From the NCBI GenBank assembly GCA_963791545.1, contig CAWBSR010000015.1, positions 248,001-312,000 of the forward strand: a stretch of 64,000 nucleotides of DNA, in the 5' to 3' direction. A program made the position numbers and the translations under genes. Positions 1-7,345 of this stretch are shown here, one piece after another (the stretch's first letter is position 1; the number at the start of each line of letters is the position of its first letter). Source of the stretch: JALYXV01 sp963791545. Its GTDB lineage: Bacteria > Actinomycetota > Acidimicrobiia > Acidimicrobiales > Palsa-688. Below the pieces are notes generated by a model. It did not search any database, was not told where the DNA came from, and was given only the letters and a program-made list of their open reading frames with translations.

Positions 1-822
1 GGTCCCCACCACCCGCCAGCGGACCAGGACGTCGGGCGCCCGCTCGCCCCGCAGGGCGGTTCGACCCGGGAGCGCTTCCGCGGACAATGGCCGGCCCTCG
101 AGGTCCAGCAACTCAAAGCGGTCCCGGATCGCGCCCAGGCCTGCCGCCATGAGCTCGGCCACCGAGGAGAACCCGGTTATGGCGGCGGCCGCTTGGTTGG
201 CCATAAGGAGCGTTCCGTCCGGCGCCTGGACAGTGATGCCGTCGCTGACCGCGTCCAGGGTCGCAGACATCGTCTCCGCGGCCCGCCGTAGCTCGTCCCC
301 CAGCCTCCGCTGCTCGAGGGCGACGGCGACATGGCCGGCGACGGTGCGGGCCAGCGCCAGCTCGCCGGAATCGAAGCCGCGGGGATGATCGCGGTGGAGC
401 ATCAACTTGCCCAGCAGCCGCTCCCCGTAGAGCACGGGGACGAATGCCACCGGGCCAACGCCCTCAGCCGGGACCCCGTCACGCGCTGACCCCGGCGATT
501 GGTCTGCCTCGGCCGCGGCGACCACAATGGGATCGGGCGCCGGCCCGCCGGGACCCTCAGTCGCCCGCCGGTACTCCTCGGACAGCCCCCGGGAGGCCTT
601 GAACCGGATCACCCCGTCGGGATCCAACAGCAGCACCGCGGCCCGATCGGCCCCCAAGGCTGAGATGACTGCCTCGAGGGCGGCCTCGTAGATCAACTCC
701 TCCGTCGTCGCCGCCAACGTGGCCGCGGTGAGGCGATGCAGGACCTCGAGGTGATGCACCGCCTCAAGGTGCTGCAAGGTCGTTTCGGTGCCCCCCGGAT
801 CGGACCCTTCAGGTATAACCAC
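1..822 (-). CDS. GAF and PAS domain sensor protein (3' part cut off by the window edge)
   Basis: The minus strand is open from the window edge to beyond 900. Translation from GTG at 822 gives a GAF-like domain (TEELIYEAALEAV; VLYGERLLGKLMLHRDHPRGF) and then a PAS-like domain (TLDAVSDGITVQAPDGTLLMANQAAA) reaching the edge. This arrangement is typical of cytoplasmic sensors that end in a histidine kinase, a PP2C phosphatase or a diguanylate cyclase; the output domain lies outside the window. GTG at 822 is preferred because a GAGGG motif stands five bases upstream. An in-frame GTG at 942 is the alternative, and the frame stays open further upstream without convincing protein character. The ligand is unknown. 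Confidence 0.75.
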   Translation of the reverse strand, partial: MVIPEGSDPGGTETTLQHLEAVHHLEVLHRLTAATLAATTEELIYEAALEAVISALGADRAAVLLLDPDGVIRFKASRGLSEEYRRATEGPGGPAPDPIVVAAAEADQSPGSARDGVPAEGVGPVAFVPVLYGERLLGKLMLHRDHPRGFDSGELALARTVAGHVAVALEQRRLGDELRRAAETMSATLDAVSDGITVQAPDGTLLMANQAAAAITGFSSVAELMAAGLGAIRDRFELLDLEGRPLSAEALPGRTALRGERAPDVLVRWRVVGT

Positions 823-1025
823 GGCCGCCCTCGCCCACGAGCCCCCGTCGCATCGGCTGATCGATCTGCCCAGCTGACTGGTCAACTGCAACAAATTCCA
901 GCGAGAATTATCGACCGCGACGCCACCAGGTGTCAAGGACACGTTAGGAGAGTCGGCGCAGACGGGAATGACGACGATCAGATCGCCCGGTAGGACGGGT
1001 GGCGGGATCGCAGAGAGATAGCGGC

Positions 1026-1079
1026 GGTGCGTTTTGTCAAAAAGTGTTGTTGGGACACCACTTTTTGACCAAACGCACC
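1026..1079. repeat. Long near-perfect inverted repeat (25-bp arms, 4-nt loop)
   Basis: Bases 1026-1050 pair with 1055-1079 with only two mismatches. The arms begin GGTGCGTTTTGTCAAAAAGT and the loop is TGGG (1051-1054). No T-run follows on either strand, so it is not a standard intrinsic terminator. It could be a large operator, a fold-back (REP/MITE-like) element or an RNA stem. Confidence 0.8.
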
Positions 1080-1383
1080 ATGAGCGTGGCGTCGGTCCCG
1101 CGGCCGAAACCCAAAATGCCGTCCCAGCGGCTTTCGCCGCCCGGACTGCCATGGGTCTCCCCCGCGATCGGCTCAGCGCCTGCTGGCTGCCGATCGTGGC
1201 CAGCATCAAGGCGGTGGTGGCCCCGGCGGTGCGCCGGATGATCCCGCCCAGGCCGAGGCCTTGCGACGGACGACGCCTCCTTATTTCGGCTGGGTTCCAG
1301 CCTCCTGTCACGTTGACCCCGGCCGTGCCCCGCCGACACTCACTCCCGACGCGAGGATTCCGCCCACGACTTAAGTTCCTGCG

Positions 1384-1408
1384 GTTGGGCTTCGCTGACT
1401 ACGGGTAC
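1384..1408 (+). promoter_or_regulatory. Candidate SigB/SigF-type promoter
   Basis: GTTG at 1384-1387 and GGGTAC at 1403-1408 are separated by 15 bases. The known consensus of SigB/SigF-family factors is GTTT-N15-17-GGGTAT. The site lies 34 bases upstream of the small acidic protein at 1443. One base in each box deviates, so the call is tentative. Confidence 0.35.
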
Positions 1409-1442
1409 AGATACAGAGTCCGCTACGGAAGGAGACCCACCG

Positions 1443-1781
1443 ATGGGTGAGAAGGAAGACCGCGCTGAAGGTGTTAGCCGGATGCTGAGCGGCGAGGATG
1501 CACCGGAGGATACAGACCGCGAGAGCCAGGTCGGCCCGACCGGTGGCGGTGGCGGCGAGATGGCCCCCGAAGGTGCGGGCGAGAAGGTTGAAGGCGTCAC
1601 CGGCGGCGAGAGCATGACCGACAAAGACGGCAAGGAAGCCGGCCGCTACGACCTGGGCACGCAGGGCCCGACCAACCGCCCCGTCGGTGGGTCGACGAGC
1701 CGGGACTCGACCGGTATCGATCCCCAGGAGCCCATCGAGGACACGTCGACCGCCCCCCAGGGCATGGGCAGCGCCAGCTAA
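1443..1781 (+). CDS. Small acidic, glycine-rich hydrophilic protein
   Basis: This 112-residue protein has no recognised domain. It is very hydrophilic, rich in Gly, Glu, Asp and Thr, and has a GGGGGE stretch near residue 37; it has no signal peptide and no membrane segment. The gene is supported by a strong Shine-Dalgarno GGAAGGAG at 1427-1434, eight bases before the ATG, and by a perfect terminator hairpin 23 bases after the stop. The composition resembles disordered, desiccation- or stress-type proteins and also the small proteins at 5602 and 17736 in this window. A SigB/SigF-like promoter may drive it. Function unknown. Confidence 0.7.
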   Translation: MGEKEDRAEGVSRMLSGEDAPEDTDRESQVGPTGGGGGEMAPEGAGEKVEGVTGGESMTDKDGKEAGRYDLGTQGPTNRPVGGSTSRDSTGIDPQEPIEDTSTAPQGMGSAS

Positions 1782-1803
1782 ACGGGATAGTTACAACGCC
1801 TCT

Positions 1804-1832
1804 TGCCGTGCCCGCCTTCGGCGGGCACGGCA
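1804..1832. terminator. Perfect hairpin, probable bidirectional terminator
   Basis: A 13-bp perfect stem (TGCCGTGCCCGCC) with loop TTC lies just after the 1443-1781 gene and just before the 3' end of the decayed minus-strand gene at 1860. The T-run is weak, as is common in high-GC actinobacteria. Confidence 0.75.
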
Positions 1833-1859
1833 TTGTCGCGCGGTCGCTCACTGGTTGCC

Positions 1860-2160
1860 TCAAAGAAAGGTGAGGTTGGTGATCGTGGCCCGGATGAGCT
1901 CTCCTTCGGCTTAGCGTCCGAGCCGAAGAAGTAGCCGGCGCGGATTCGGGTCGGGACGCAGATGCCGTCGAAGTCGACCTCGTGGTCGAGGGTGCCCCCG
2001 CAGGGATATTGGTCCCAGGGGGACCGGCCGGTTTGGCCCACCGGGGCATCGTCACCCAGCGCAGCGATCCATCGGGGCCGAAGTGAAGTCCTGGCCGCAA
2101 CCGGTGTTTGACCGTCACAGGTTCGTCCTTCAGGTTGCCCGGGACGACAGGGATTTTCGT
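1860..2160 (-). pseudogene. Frameshifted remnant of an uncharacterised protein (resembles the DUF6544/DUF6920 type)
   Basis: Consecutive pieces of one protein can be read in different minus-strand frames: TKIPVVPGNLKDEPVTVKHR and FGPDGSLRWVTMPRW, then GQTGRSPWDQYPCGGT and VDFDGICVPTRIRAGYFFGS, then GELIRATITNLTFL followed by a stop at 1860-1862. At least two frame changes (near 2030 and near 1905) break the reading. The order and the ending (GxYFFGSD, then E-[FL]-IRATI) resemble the C-terminal half of an uncharacterised bacterial family recalled as DUF6544/DUF6920; the family name is from memory. Further protein-like but broken pieces continue to about 2600. Probably a dead gene. Confidence 0.6.
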
Positions 2161-2627
2161 GGCGTACTGCCTGGCAGGGTGTCTCGGTCATCATCGAACT
2201 GGGCCCGCCAGCTGCTCGGTAGGCCTAGGGACAAAGTCCTCAGACTTGAGCCGTTGGGCCCGATCCATCTGCTCGAGAGGGTCTTCTGGAGCCCGACGAT
2301 TCGACCGGACCGCGGCTGATGGTTGGTCGACCGGCCGGGCCTTGTAGTCAAGGGACCACACGGCCACTGAAGGCCATCAGCCGCCCGAGGCAACTCGCCT
2401 CGGCTGGCACGGTGGTTTCGGCCGCGAATGTGTCGCCGTCTCGCATTTCCGGTGAACGAAGCGGCGGGCGAAGGCGTCGACCTCGCGTACCAGGGCCTCG
2501 TCCGGGTTGTAGGGCGCCCGGTGGCGGTGGCCATATCCCACCCGTGCATGAGTCGAAGGCGACGTAACGGGAGAAAACCTTCGGCACCACGTCGGACCAC
2601 GTCGGCGAGGTTCGTGAACGAACCGAT

Positions 2628-2861
2628 CTATGTCCGTGTCGGGTAAAGCTGTTCGGACATGGGCGAGAACGGGGTCAGAGCGAAGATCGCCTCGACGGGG
2701 AGCGCGAAGAACACCGCGATACGCAGAGCTAGTTCCAAGCTGGGGTTGTAGTTGCCTCGTTCCAGGTAGCCGATTGTCTGATAGTTGACCTCGAGGGCTT
2801 CGGCGAGTTGCTGGCGGGAGAGTTGTCGCTCGGCGCGCAGGACGGCAAGGCGGTTGTACAT
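2628..2861 (-). CDS. XRE-family helix-turn-helix regulator
   Basis: A 77-residue protein that is almost entirely one Cro/CI-type helix-turn-helix (LSRQQLAEALEVNYQTIGYL, then ERGNYNPSLELALRIA). It starts six bases after the stop of the membrane gene 2868-3356, so the two form an operon read from the promoter at 3407-3435. Small XRE regulators paired with a multi-span membrane protein are common in bacteria; the pair usually autoregulates. The inverted repeat at 3396-3429 overlapping the promoter is the natural candidate for its operator. Target genes beyond its own operon are unknown. Confidence 0.85.
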   Translation of the reverse strand: MYNRLAVLRAERQLSRQQLAEALEVNYQTIGYLERGNYNPSLELALRIAVFFALPVEAIFALTPFSPMSEQLYPTRT

Positions 2862-2867
2862 CGCGGT

Positions 2868-3356
2868 TCAGGCGTCGCCGGGATCATCCGGCTCGAGCCA
2901 GGCCAACATCACGTAGGGCATTGACGGCAGGTAAAGCGCGCAGCCGATAAGAACCGGCAGGAAGGAACTGGCCCCGGCGCCGAGGCGCACCGATCCGTGA
3001 ATCAGCAGGTACAGCTGGGTGGCGGCCACACCGAGGATCACCGCCGCGGTCATCACCCGATAGGACTGGACATGGGCCTGGTCTCGTAACTGGCGTTGCC
3101 GCTCGTCCAGCTCGTCCATGCCGAGCTGGGCCCGGTTTTGGGCGAACGCGTACAAGACGAACAGTGCACCCACGCTCACCAAGGTAAGGAGCACAAAAAC
3201 CAGCTGGGTGGGCCATCGGTTGGGGCCCGAACCCATCAGCGCCTGGGCGGCATAAGCCAGGGGGTAGGAGATCACCGCGACTACCACCAAGGGTCGTCTG
3301 GTCGCTTTACTCAACTTCAACGGCGGGCGCTTCTCCCTGCTCCAGGCGATGGCCAC
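2868..3356 (-). CDS. Four-span membrane protein, partner of the XRE regulator
   Basis: The protein has two N-terminal helices (around PLVVVAVISYPLAYAAQ and LVFVLLTLVSVGALFVLYAF), a charged loop (MDELDERQRQLRDQAH) and two C-terminal helices. The loop with DERQ is typical of the uncharacterised membrane partners of small XRE regulators. The longest open frame begins with TTG at 3407, but that codon lies inside the -10 box of the promoter. A start downstream is therefore needed: GTG at 3356 is used here and TTG at 3320 is possible. Role unknown; it may sense membrane state or sequester the regulator. Confidence 0.75.
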   Translation of the reverse strand: MAIAWSREKRPPLKLSKATRRPLVVVAVISYPLAYAAQALMGSGPNRWPTQLVFVLLTLVSVGALFVLYAFAQNRAQLGMDELDERQRQLRDQAHVQSYRVMTAAVILGVAATQLYLLIHGSVRLGAGASSFLPVLIGCALYLPSMPYVMLAWLEPDDPGDA

Positions 3357-3395
3357 GAACCCACGACTCCACTCAGATGGACACAACGAAATGTT

Positions 3396-3429
3396 GTATG
3401 TCAGCAATACTACGTCATGGATGTCATAC
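3396..3429. promoter_or_regulatory. Inverted repeat overlapping the XRE operon promoter (candidate operator)
   Basis: GTATGTCA at 3396-3403 faces TGTCATAC at 3422-3429, with 7 of 8 positions matching as an inverted repeat. The arms bracket the -10 box. A symmetric site covering the promoter suits a dimeric XRE repressor acting on its own operon. Confidence 0.45.
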
Positions 3430-3435
3430 CGTCAA
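3407..3435 (-). promoter_or_regulatory. Promoter of the membrane protein/XRE operon
   Basis: Reading the minus strand, TTGACG (3435-3430) and TAGTAT (3412-3407) are separated by exactly 17 bases, close to the housekeeping sigma consensus. The transcript would start near 3400. Confidence 0.7.
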
Positions 3436-3647
3436 TGGCGCCGGTCTGTGAAAAAGGACCCGGGCGCTCCCGGGCAGCCGCCGAGTGGGTCCAACGGCAT
3501 GTTGGTCGGCGTCGGGCTGGGCCGGATGGGAATCATCCTCGGCATCGAGGATCTCCTGCCTGCGAGGACAACGCCGACCGGTATCAGCTGCTGGACCTGC
3601 GCAGGTCACCGACACCTGCGGTTCGCATCGGAGCCGCCCCCAGGGTG

Positions 3648-3673
3648 GATTGCGGTGGCGCCCGGCTGGGTAC
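3648..3673 (+). promoter_or_regulatory. Weak candidate SigB/SigF-type promoter
   Basis: GATT at 3648-3651 and GGGTAC at 3668-3673 are 16 bases apart, upstream of the RsbW-like gene. Each box deviates by one base from GTTT/GGGTAT. Confidence 0.25.
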
Positions 3674-3721
3674 TGTGGGTTGCCGCAAGAGGGGGTTGCC
3701 AAACAGAATGAGAGGCGGAGC

Positions 3722-3757
3722 ATGGCCAGTCGGGTCTTTCGAACCAGCGGAACGTGA
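3722..3757 (+). CDS. 11-residue upstream open frame coupled to the RsbW-like gene
   Basis: ATG at 3722 has a good Shine-Dalgarno (GAGAGG, six bases upstream) and encodes MASRVFRTSGT. Its TGA stop (3755-3757) overlaps the GTG start of the next gene (3754-3756). It could be a leader peptide providing translational coupling, or the true start of the kinase gene separated by a one-base frameshift. Confidence 0.4.
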   Translation: MASRVFRTSGT

Positions 3758-4164
3758 CTCCCGAAACCGCCCGCTGGAAGGCCACCTTCCCCCCTGACGC
3801 CCAAGCGGTCAGGGCGGCGCGGGTCGCGGTCAATGAGGTCCTGGCCGCCGCTCGGCTCGACGCTGCCGTGACCGCCCGCACCACACTTGTACTCAGCGAG
3901 ATCGTGGGCAACGCTGTGCGCCACGCCCGCACCGATTTCACCGTCACGATCATCATCGAGGCCGCAAGGGTGCGGCTCGAAGTCTTCGACCGCGACACCC
4001 GCCCCCCGGCGCTCATGGGCCTCGACTCGGAGTCGACCAGCGGCCGGGGCCTGCACATCGTGGCCGCCATCGCCGCCGACTGGGGCTGGCAGACCGCCGA
4101 GAGCGACGACGGCATATCCGGCAAGACTGTGTGGGCCGAACTGGCCCTTGACGCCGGCGAATAG
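3754..4164 (+). CDS. RsbW-like serine kinase / anti-sigma factor (HATPase)
   Basis: A 136-residue GHKL-fold ATPase. The N box (LVLSEIVGNAVRHA, with E and N), the G1 region (VFDRDTRPPAL) and the glycine loop (TSGRGLHIVAAIA) are all present, followed by the final strand GKTVWAEL. Proteins of this size and layout are anti-sigma serine kinases of the RsbW/SpoIIAB family; actinobacteria also have many free-standing versions whose targets are unknown. It starts with GTG inside the stop codon of an 11-residue upstream frame. The STAS gene follows after nine bases, as in kinase-antagonist pairs. No sigma factor gene is adjacent. Confidence 0.85.
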   Translation: MTPETARWKATFPPDAQAVRAARVAVNEVLAAARLDAAVTARTTLVLSEIVGNAVRHARTDFTVTIIIEAARVRLEVFDRDTRPPALMGLDSESTSGRGLHIVAAIAADWGWQTAESDDGISGKTVWAELALDAGE

Positions 4165-4173
4165 CCAAGCGCT

Positions 4174-4503
4174 ATGACCGGCGAGGGCGGCTCGGTCCAG
4201 TCCTTCGCGTTGCGCATCGAACAGGCGCCGGGGGCTGCGACGTTGTGGGCCGCCGGGGAGCTCGACCTGGCGGCGGCGCCGTCGCTGCGATCCGCGCTTG
4301 TCGACGCGGGCCGCCACGCCCACCGTGTCGTGCTCGACATGACCGCGGTCGATTTCATCGACGGAGCCGCGATCGGCGCCATCGTCGCCGCGGCCAAAAA
4401 AGCCGGCCCCGGCACCGAGATCGTGCTGCGTCACCCCAACGCGCTGGCCGCCACCGTGTTTCACCTCACCGGGCTGGACGAAGTGTTCCCAATCGAACCC
4501 TGA
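4174..4503 (+). CDS. STAS-domain anti-sigma antagonist-like protein lacking the phospho-serine
   Basis: A 109-residue single STAS domain (GELDLAAAPSLRSALVDAGR; RVVLDMTAVDFIDGAAIGAI). In SpoIIAA/RsbV the motif D-S-S-G-L-G carries the serine that the partner kinase phosphorylates. Here the equivalent stretch is D63-G64-A65-A66-I67-G68, so no Ser or Thr is available at that site. The family fold and the pairing with the upstream HATPase suggest an antagonist, but regulation by phosphorylation at the usual site is impossible. It may be constitutively active or may bind the kinase for another purpose. Confidence 0.85.
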   Translation: MTGEGGSVQSFALRIEQAPGAATLWAAGELDLAAAPSLRSALVDAGRHAHRVVLDMTAVDFIDGAAIGAIVAAAKKAGPGTEIVLRHPNALAATVFHLTGLDEVFPIEP

Positions 4504-4625
4504 ACCAAGACCCCCTACCCCCAAGCTCCCCAGGGAACTCGACAGTTAGGTCCTAATGGGCGGCTTGCTGGCGCCGACATCATGGTTGGCTTGGCAGGCA
4601 ACCAAGGGCAACGGCTCCCAAGTGG

Positions 4626-5411
4626 CTAGGTGGCCCAGCGCCGGAAGCCTCCCTCGGCGTTGATCACCTGTCCGGTCACCCAGGCGGCGTCGTCACTTAC
4701 CAGCCACGCAACGACCGCAGCCGCGTCGTCGGGAGTGCCCCACCGGCCGAGGGGCGACGCCTGGCTGACCTTCGCGGTTAGGTCCTCGCCCGCCCATCCG
4801 GTGTCGGTCGGTCCTGGGTTGAGTGCGTTGACGCGAATGCGGCGAACGGCGAGGGCATCAGCCAGCGTCAAGGTGATCTGGTGGAGGGCACCTTTGGACG
4901 CCGCGTATGGGATCTCGCCGGGCATTGGTCCGAGATGTTGGCCGCTGGTGAACAGCACCACGCTTGCACCCGGCCGGTCATCGTCGTGGCGGGCGGCGAA
5001 GGCCTGCACGAGCATCAGCGTGGCGCGTACGTTGACCGCCCACGCCTGGTCCAGTTCGGCGACGGTGAGCTCCTGGAGCGCTTGGTGGCTGCTGTGGGCA
5101 TGGTTGGCGACGAGGATGTCGACGGCCCCGAAGCGGGCGACGGCACGATCCAGCGTGGCCACGGCTGCGTCGGGCTCGGCAAAGTCGGCCTCGATGTGGT
5201 CCAGGCACCGTCCCACACCGCCGAGTCCGCTGAGCACGGCATCCATGCCGCCCGGCTCGGCGCCCCAGGGTTGCGCCGCGTCGTGGGACGCCCAGGACTG
5301 GACCATTACCGATGCGCCTTCAGCCAGGAGCCGCCTGGTGACCGCGAATCCGATCCCCGTTCGTCGGCTCACACCTGTCACAAGCGCAACCCGTCCACCG
5401 ATAGCTGCCAC
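4626..5411 (-). CDS. SDR-family oxidoreductase
   Basis: A short-chain dehydrogenase/reductase with Rossmann motif TGVSRRTGIG near the N-terminus, an NxxH-type motif (VANHAHSS), catalytic Ser in FTSGQHLG, the YAASK catalytic pair, and the C-terminal VTGQVINAEGG typical of FabG-like enzymes. The substrate cannot be predicted. GTG at 5411 is chosen because GGAAGGA stands seven bases upstream and the protein then begins just before GGRVALVTG; a GTG at 5429 would add six residues. It stands alone between the STAS gene and a small-protein gene. Confidence 0.85.
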   Translation of the reverse strand: MAAIGGRVALVTGVSRRTGIGFAVTRRLLAEGASVMVQSWASHDAAQPWGAEPGGMDAVLSGLGGVGRCLDHIEADFAEPDAAVATLDRAVARFGAVDILVANHAHSSHQALQELTVAELDQAWAVNVRATLMLVQAFAARHDDDRPGASVVLFTSGQHLGPMPGEIPYAASKGALHQITLTLADALAVRRIRVNALNPGPTDTGWAGEDLTAKVSQASPLGRWGTPDDAAAVVAWLVSDDAAWVTGQVINAEGGFRRWAT

Positions 5412-5601
5412 GGGGTCATCCTTCCTCACGCGGGCAGTCAGCGCGAGGCGTTGCCCCCGATGGTGATCGCCGCAATATGTTCAGCGCAAGTCAACGCTCC
5501 AGCAGCCATGACTCCGAGTGCGACATTGATCGATCCCCGCTCTGCGTGCGCAGCGGCTGACGACGCACATCAAACCGGCGCCGCCGTGAACGTGGTGCCA
5601 A

Positions 5602-5802
5602 TTACACCGGGGGATCATTCTCCTGGTTCTCGGCCGCCTGCTCCTCGCCGGTACGGTGGCCGGATCCGGAGGTGACACCCTCGGCTCCGTCTACCTGGTC
5701 ATGATCCCCTCCGGGAATCTGGACTGGCTCTTCGGCAGCCGCATGCGCTGCCGGAGTTTGGGGGTATAGAGGGCCGGCACCCCCCGACGAGGTCTGGCTC
5801 AT
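5602..5802 (-). CDS. Small hydrophilic acidic protein
   Basis: A 66-residue protein rich in Gly, Glu, Gln, Pro and Ala, with no membrane segment. It is probably disordered and is similar in character to the products at 1443 and 17736. The gene is supported by an excellent Shine-Dalgarno (AAGGAGG, five bases before ATG) and a promoter-like TTGCAA-N17-CATATA upstream. No family is recognised. Confidence 0.65.
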   Translation of the reverse strand: MSQTSSGGAGPLYPQTPAAHAAAEEPVQIPGGDHDQVDGAEGVTSGSGHRTGEEQAAENQENDPPV

Positions 5803-5842
5803 TGCGGCCTCCTTCTAGGCGACTCGGTGGCGATGAAACGTA

Positions 5843-5871
5843 TATATGACTTGACGGGATCCATGTTGCAA
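5843..5871 (-). promoter_or_regulatory. Promoter-like sequence for the 5602-5802 gene
   Basis: On the minus strand, TTGCAA (5871-5866) and CATATA (5848-5843) are spaced by 17 bases, about 40 bases before the ATG. This fits a housekeeping-type promoter. Confidence 0.45.
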
Positions 5872-5899
5872 CGCTCCACAGATACTCCTTGGGCGGAAA

Positions 5900-5995
5900 T
5901 CATCGGCTGAGCAGCAGGATCAGCACCGCGGTAATGGCGAGCGACACCAATATCGAGCCGAGACAGCCCAGCCGGTTCGAGAAGAAGATGAACAT
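5900..5995 (-). CDS. 31-residue single-span membrane protein
   Basis: The frame encodes MFIFFSNRLGCLGSILVSLA followed by ITAVLILLLSR, nearly all of it one hydrophobic helix with a short N-terminal SNRLGC segment. The N-terminal FFSNR-GCLGS pattern is recalled from tiny actinobacterial membrane proteins of unknown role. It begins seven bases after the stop of the 35-residue frame at 6003-6110, so the two probably share a transcript. The ribosome site is weak (AGGTG). Confidence 0.6.
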   Translation of the reverse strand: MFIFFSNRLGCLGSILVSLAITAVLILLLSR

Positions 5996-6002
5996 TTGTC
6001 GG

Positions 6003-6110
6003 TCACACCTGATGCTCGGGCGGCCTGACGACGACGGCCTCGCGGTAGTCTTGAGACGACTTGACGGGGACGAGCGGGCCGGCGTCGACTGTGATGGTGT
6101 CTCCTGACAT
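6003..6110 (-). CDS. 35-residue hypothetical protein
   Basis: ATG at 6110 follows AAGGA with ten bases between. The peptide (MSGDTITVDAGPLVPVKSSQ...) has no recognised domain. It sits directly upstream of the 31-residue membrane protein, and the arrangement is the main support for both. Confidence 0.4.
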   Translation of the reverse strand: MSGDTITVDAGPLVPVKSSQDYREAVVVRPPEHQV

Positions 6111-6466
6111 GTAGCGGTGATCCTTCGTTCGGTGGTTAGGGCCTTGTACCCCCGGCGGCCTCAACTGAACCCGCAGTACTGGCACCTGGCTCGCGAAGGC
6201 GTGATGGCGTCGCCGGCAGGTGCCCGCGCCGGCGGTCCGACCTGGAAGGAGCTGCGGGCGACGGTGCCGAGAGGAGCGAAGCGGCGAAAGATGCGGGCAC
6301 TTCCAGCATCCTGCCCTGTTTACCTGGCGACTCGGGACCGACAAGCAAATCGATTCCGTCGTCACCTTGACGCCTATTGAGGTGAAACCGAGGGCGCTTC
6401 GAGCGAACGCATCGGTCCCCGCCTCGATCGGTTGCTCGGTTCTATCCGGAAGTCAGAGGCAGGAGG
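6111..6466. other. Gap without a convincing gene
   Basis: Between the micro-genes and the 3' end of the ABC operon. Open frames exist on both strands but none has a plausible ribosome site or protein character. Confidence 0.4.
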
Positions 6467-7345
6467 TCAGGTCGCACCCACTCTGCCGACTGCGCTCGGC
6501 GCCTCGAATATGTCGGCTGCCATTGGCTCGGGGCCCCGGGGGGATTGTCGTTGGCGGTATTCCAGGCGCTTGGCCACCCGGGACAGGGTGAAGTTCACGG
6601 CCATATAGGTGGCGGCGACAACCACGTAGGCCTGGAGGAGGGGATTGTGTTCCTTGAAGCTCTCCCCGAGCACCTGACCCCGGCGGAGGAGTTCCTCGTA
6701 GGGCAGGATCAAGCCCAGCGAAGAGTCCTTCAGCAGCGTGACGAGCTGGCTGACGATGGCGGGGATCATTCGCCGCGCCGCCTGAGGGACCACGACCAGG
6801 CCCATCGTTTGCCACCACCCCATCCCGAGCGCCTGGGCTGCCTCGGGCTGGCCCCGGTCGAGCGAGAGGATTCCGGCCCGGAATACCTCGGCCAGCACCG
6901 CCCCGTTGTAGGCGACCAGTGCGATTACCAGGTACCAGAAGTTGGGGAGTGGGAGGCCCCACTTCGGGAGGGCACGGGCGATGAACAGAATCAGGAGGAG
7001 CAACGGCATGGCCCGGAAGAACTCCACGATCGCAGCGGCCACCAGTCGCGCCGGGCGCTGCGGCGCCAGCCGTCCGAGCGCCAGCAGGGCACCAACCGCC
7101 ATGGCCAACGCCATGCCCACCAGCGCCGCCTTGAGTGTTGCCGTCAGGCCGCCAATCAGGAAGGCCCGGACACGGGAATCGGTGAGGAACCTCCACTTTC
7201 TGCCGTCGAGCTGACCTTTGCTCCGTAGGCGCTGGTAGGCGAGCACGCCCAGGGCGATGACGACCGCCCCGCTGAAAATGGATATTGACGTGACCGTCCG
7301 CTTGGCGCGCGGTCCGAGTTCGTCGCCGATGATCAAGCCGCTCAC
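6467..7345 (-). CDS. gluD: Amino-acid ABC transporter permease (second permease)
   Basis: Inner-membrane permease of the polar amino-acid (His/Glu/Gln/Arg) uptake family: several membrane helices, the family signature around VEFFRAMPLLLLILF, and the cytoplasmic EAA loop (GQPEAAQALGMGWWQTMGLV) that contacts the ATPase. GTG at 7345 overlaps the stop of the preceding permease (GTGA), indicating coupling. It is the last gene of a four-gene operon whose order (ATPase, binding protein, two permeases) matches gluABCD of actinobacteria. The C-terminal tail after residue 270 is hydrophilic. Substrate specificity (glutamate or another polar amino acid) is inferred from the order only. Confidence 0.88.
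   Translation of the reverse strand: MSGLIIGDELGPRAKRTVTSISIFSGAVVIALGVLAYQRLRSKGQLDGRKWRFLTDSRVRAFLIGGLTATLKAALVGMALAMAVGALLALGRLAPQRPARLVAAAIVEFFRAMPLLLLILFIARALPKWGLPLPNFWYLVIALVAYNGAVLAEVFRAGILSLDRGQPEAAQALGMGWWQTMGLVVVPQAARRMIPAIVSQLVTLLKDSSLGLILPYEELLRRGQVLGESFKEHNPLLQAYVVVAATYMAVNFTLSRVAKRLEYRQRQSPRGPEPMAADIFEAPSAVGRVGAT

Larger units (their letters stand above)
823..1442. other. Intergenic stretch without a convincing gene
   Basis: Several frames are open by GC bias, but none has a ribosome binding site or recognisable protein character. The stretch holds a long hairpin at 1026-1079 and a candidate promoter at 1384-1408, listed separately. Confidence 0.5.

Noticed and set aside
3320..3407. 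TTG at 3407 as the start of the membrane protein
   Set aside because: It lies inside the -10 box of a near-consensus promoter, so it cannot be on the transcript.
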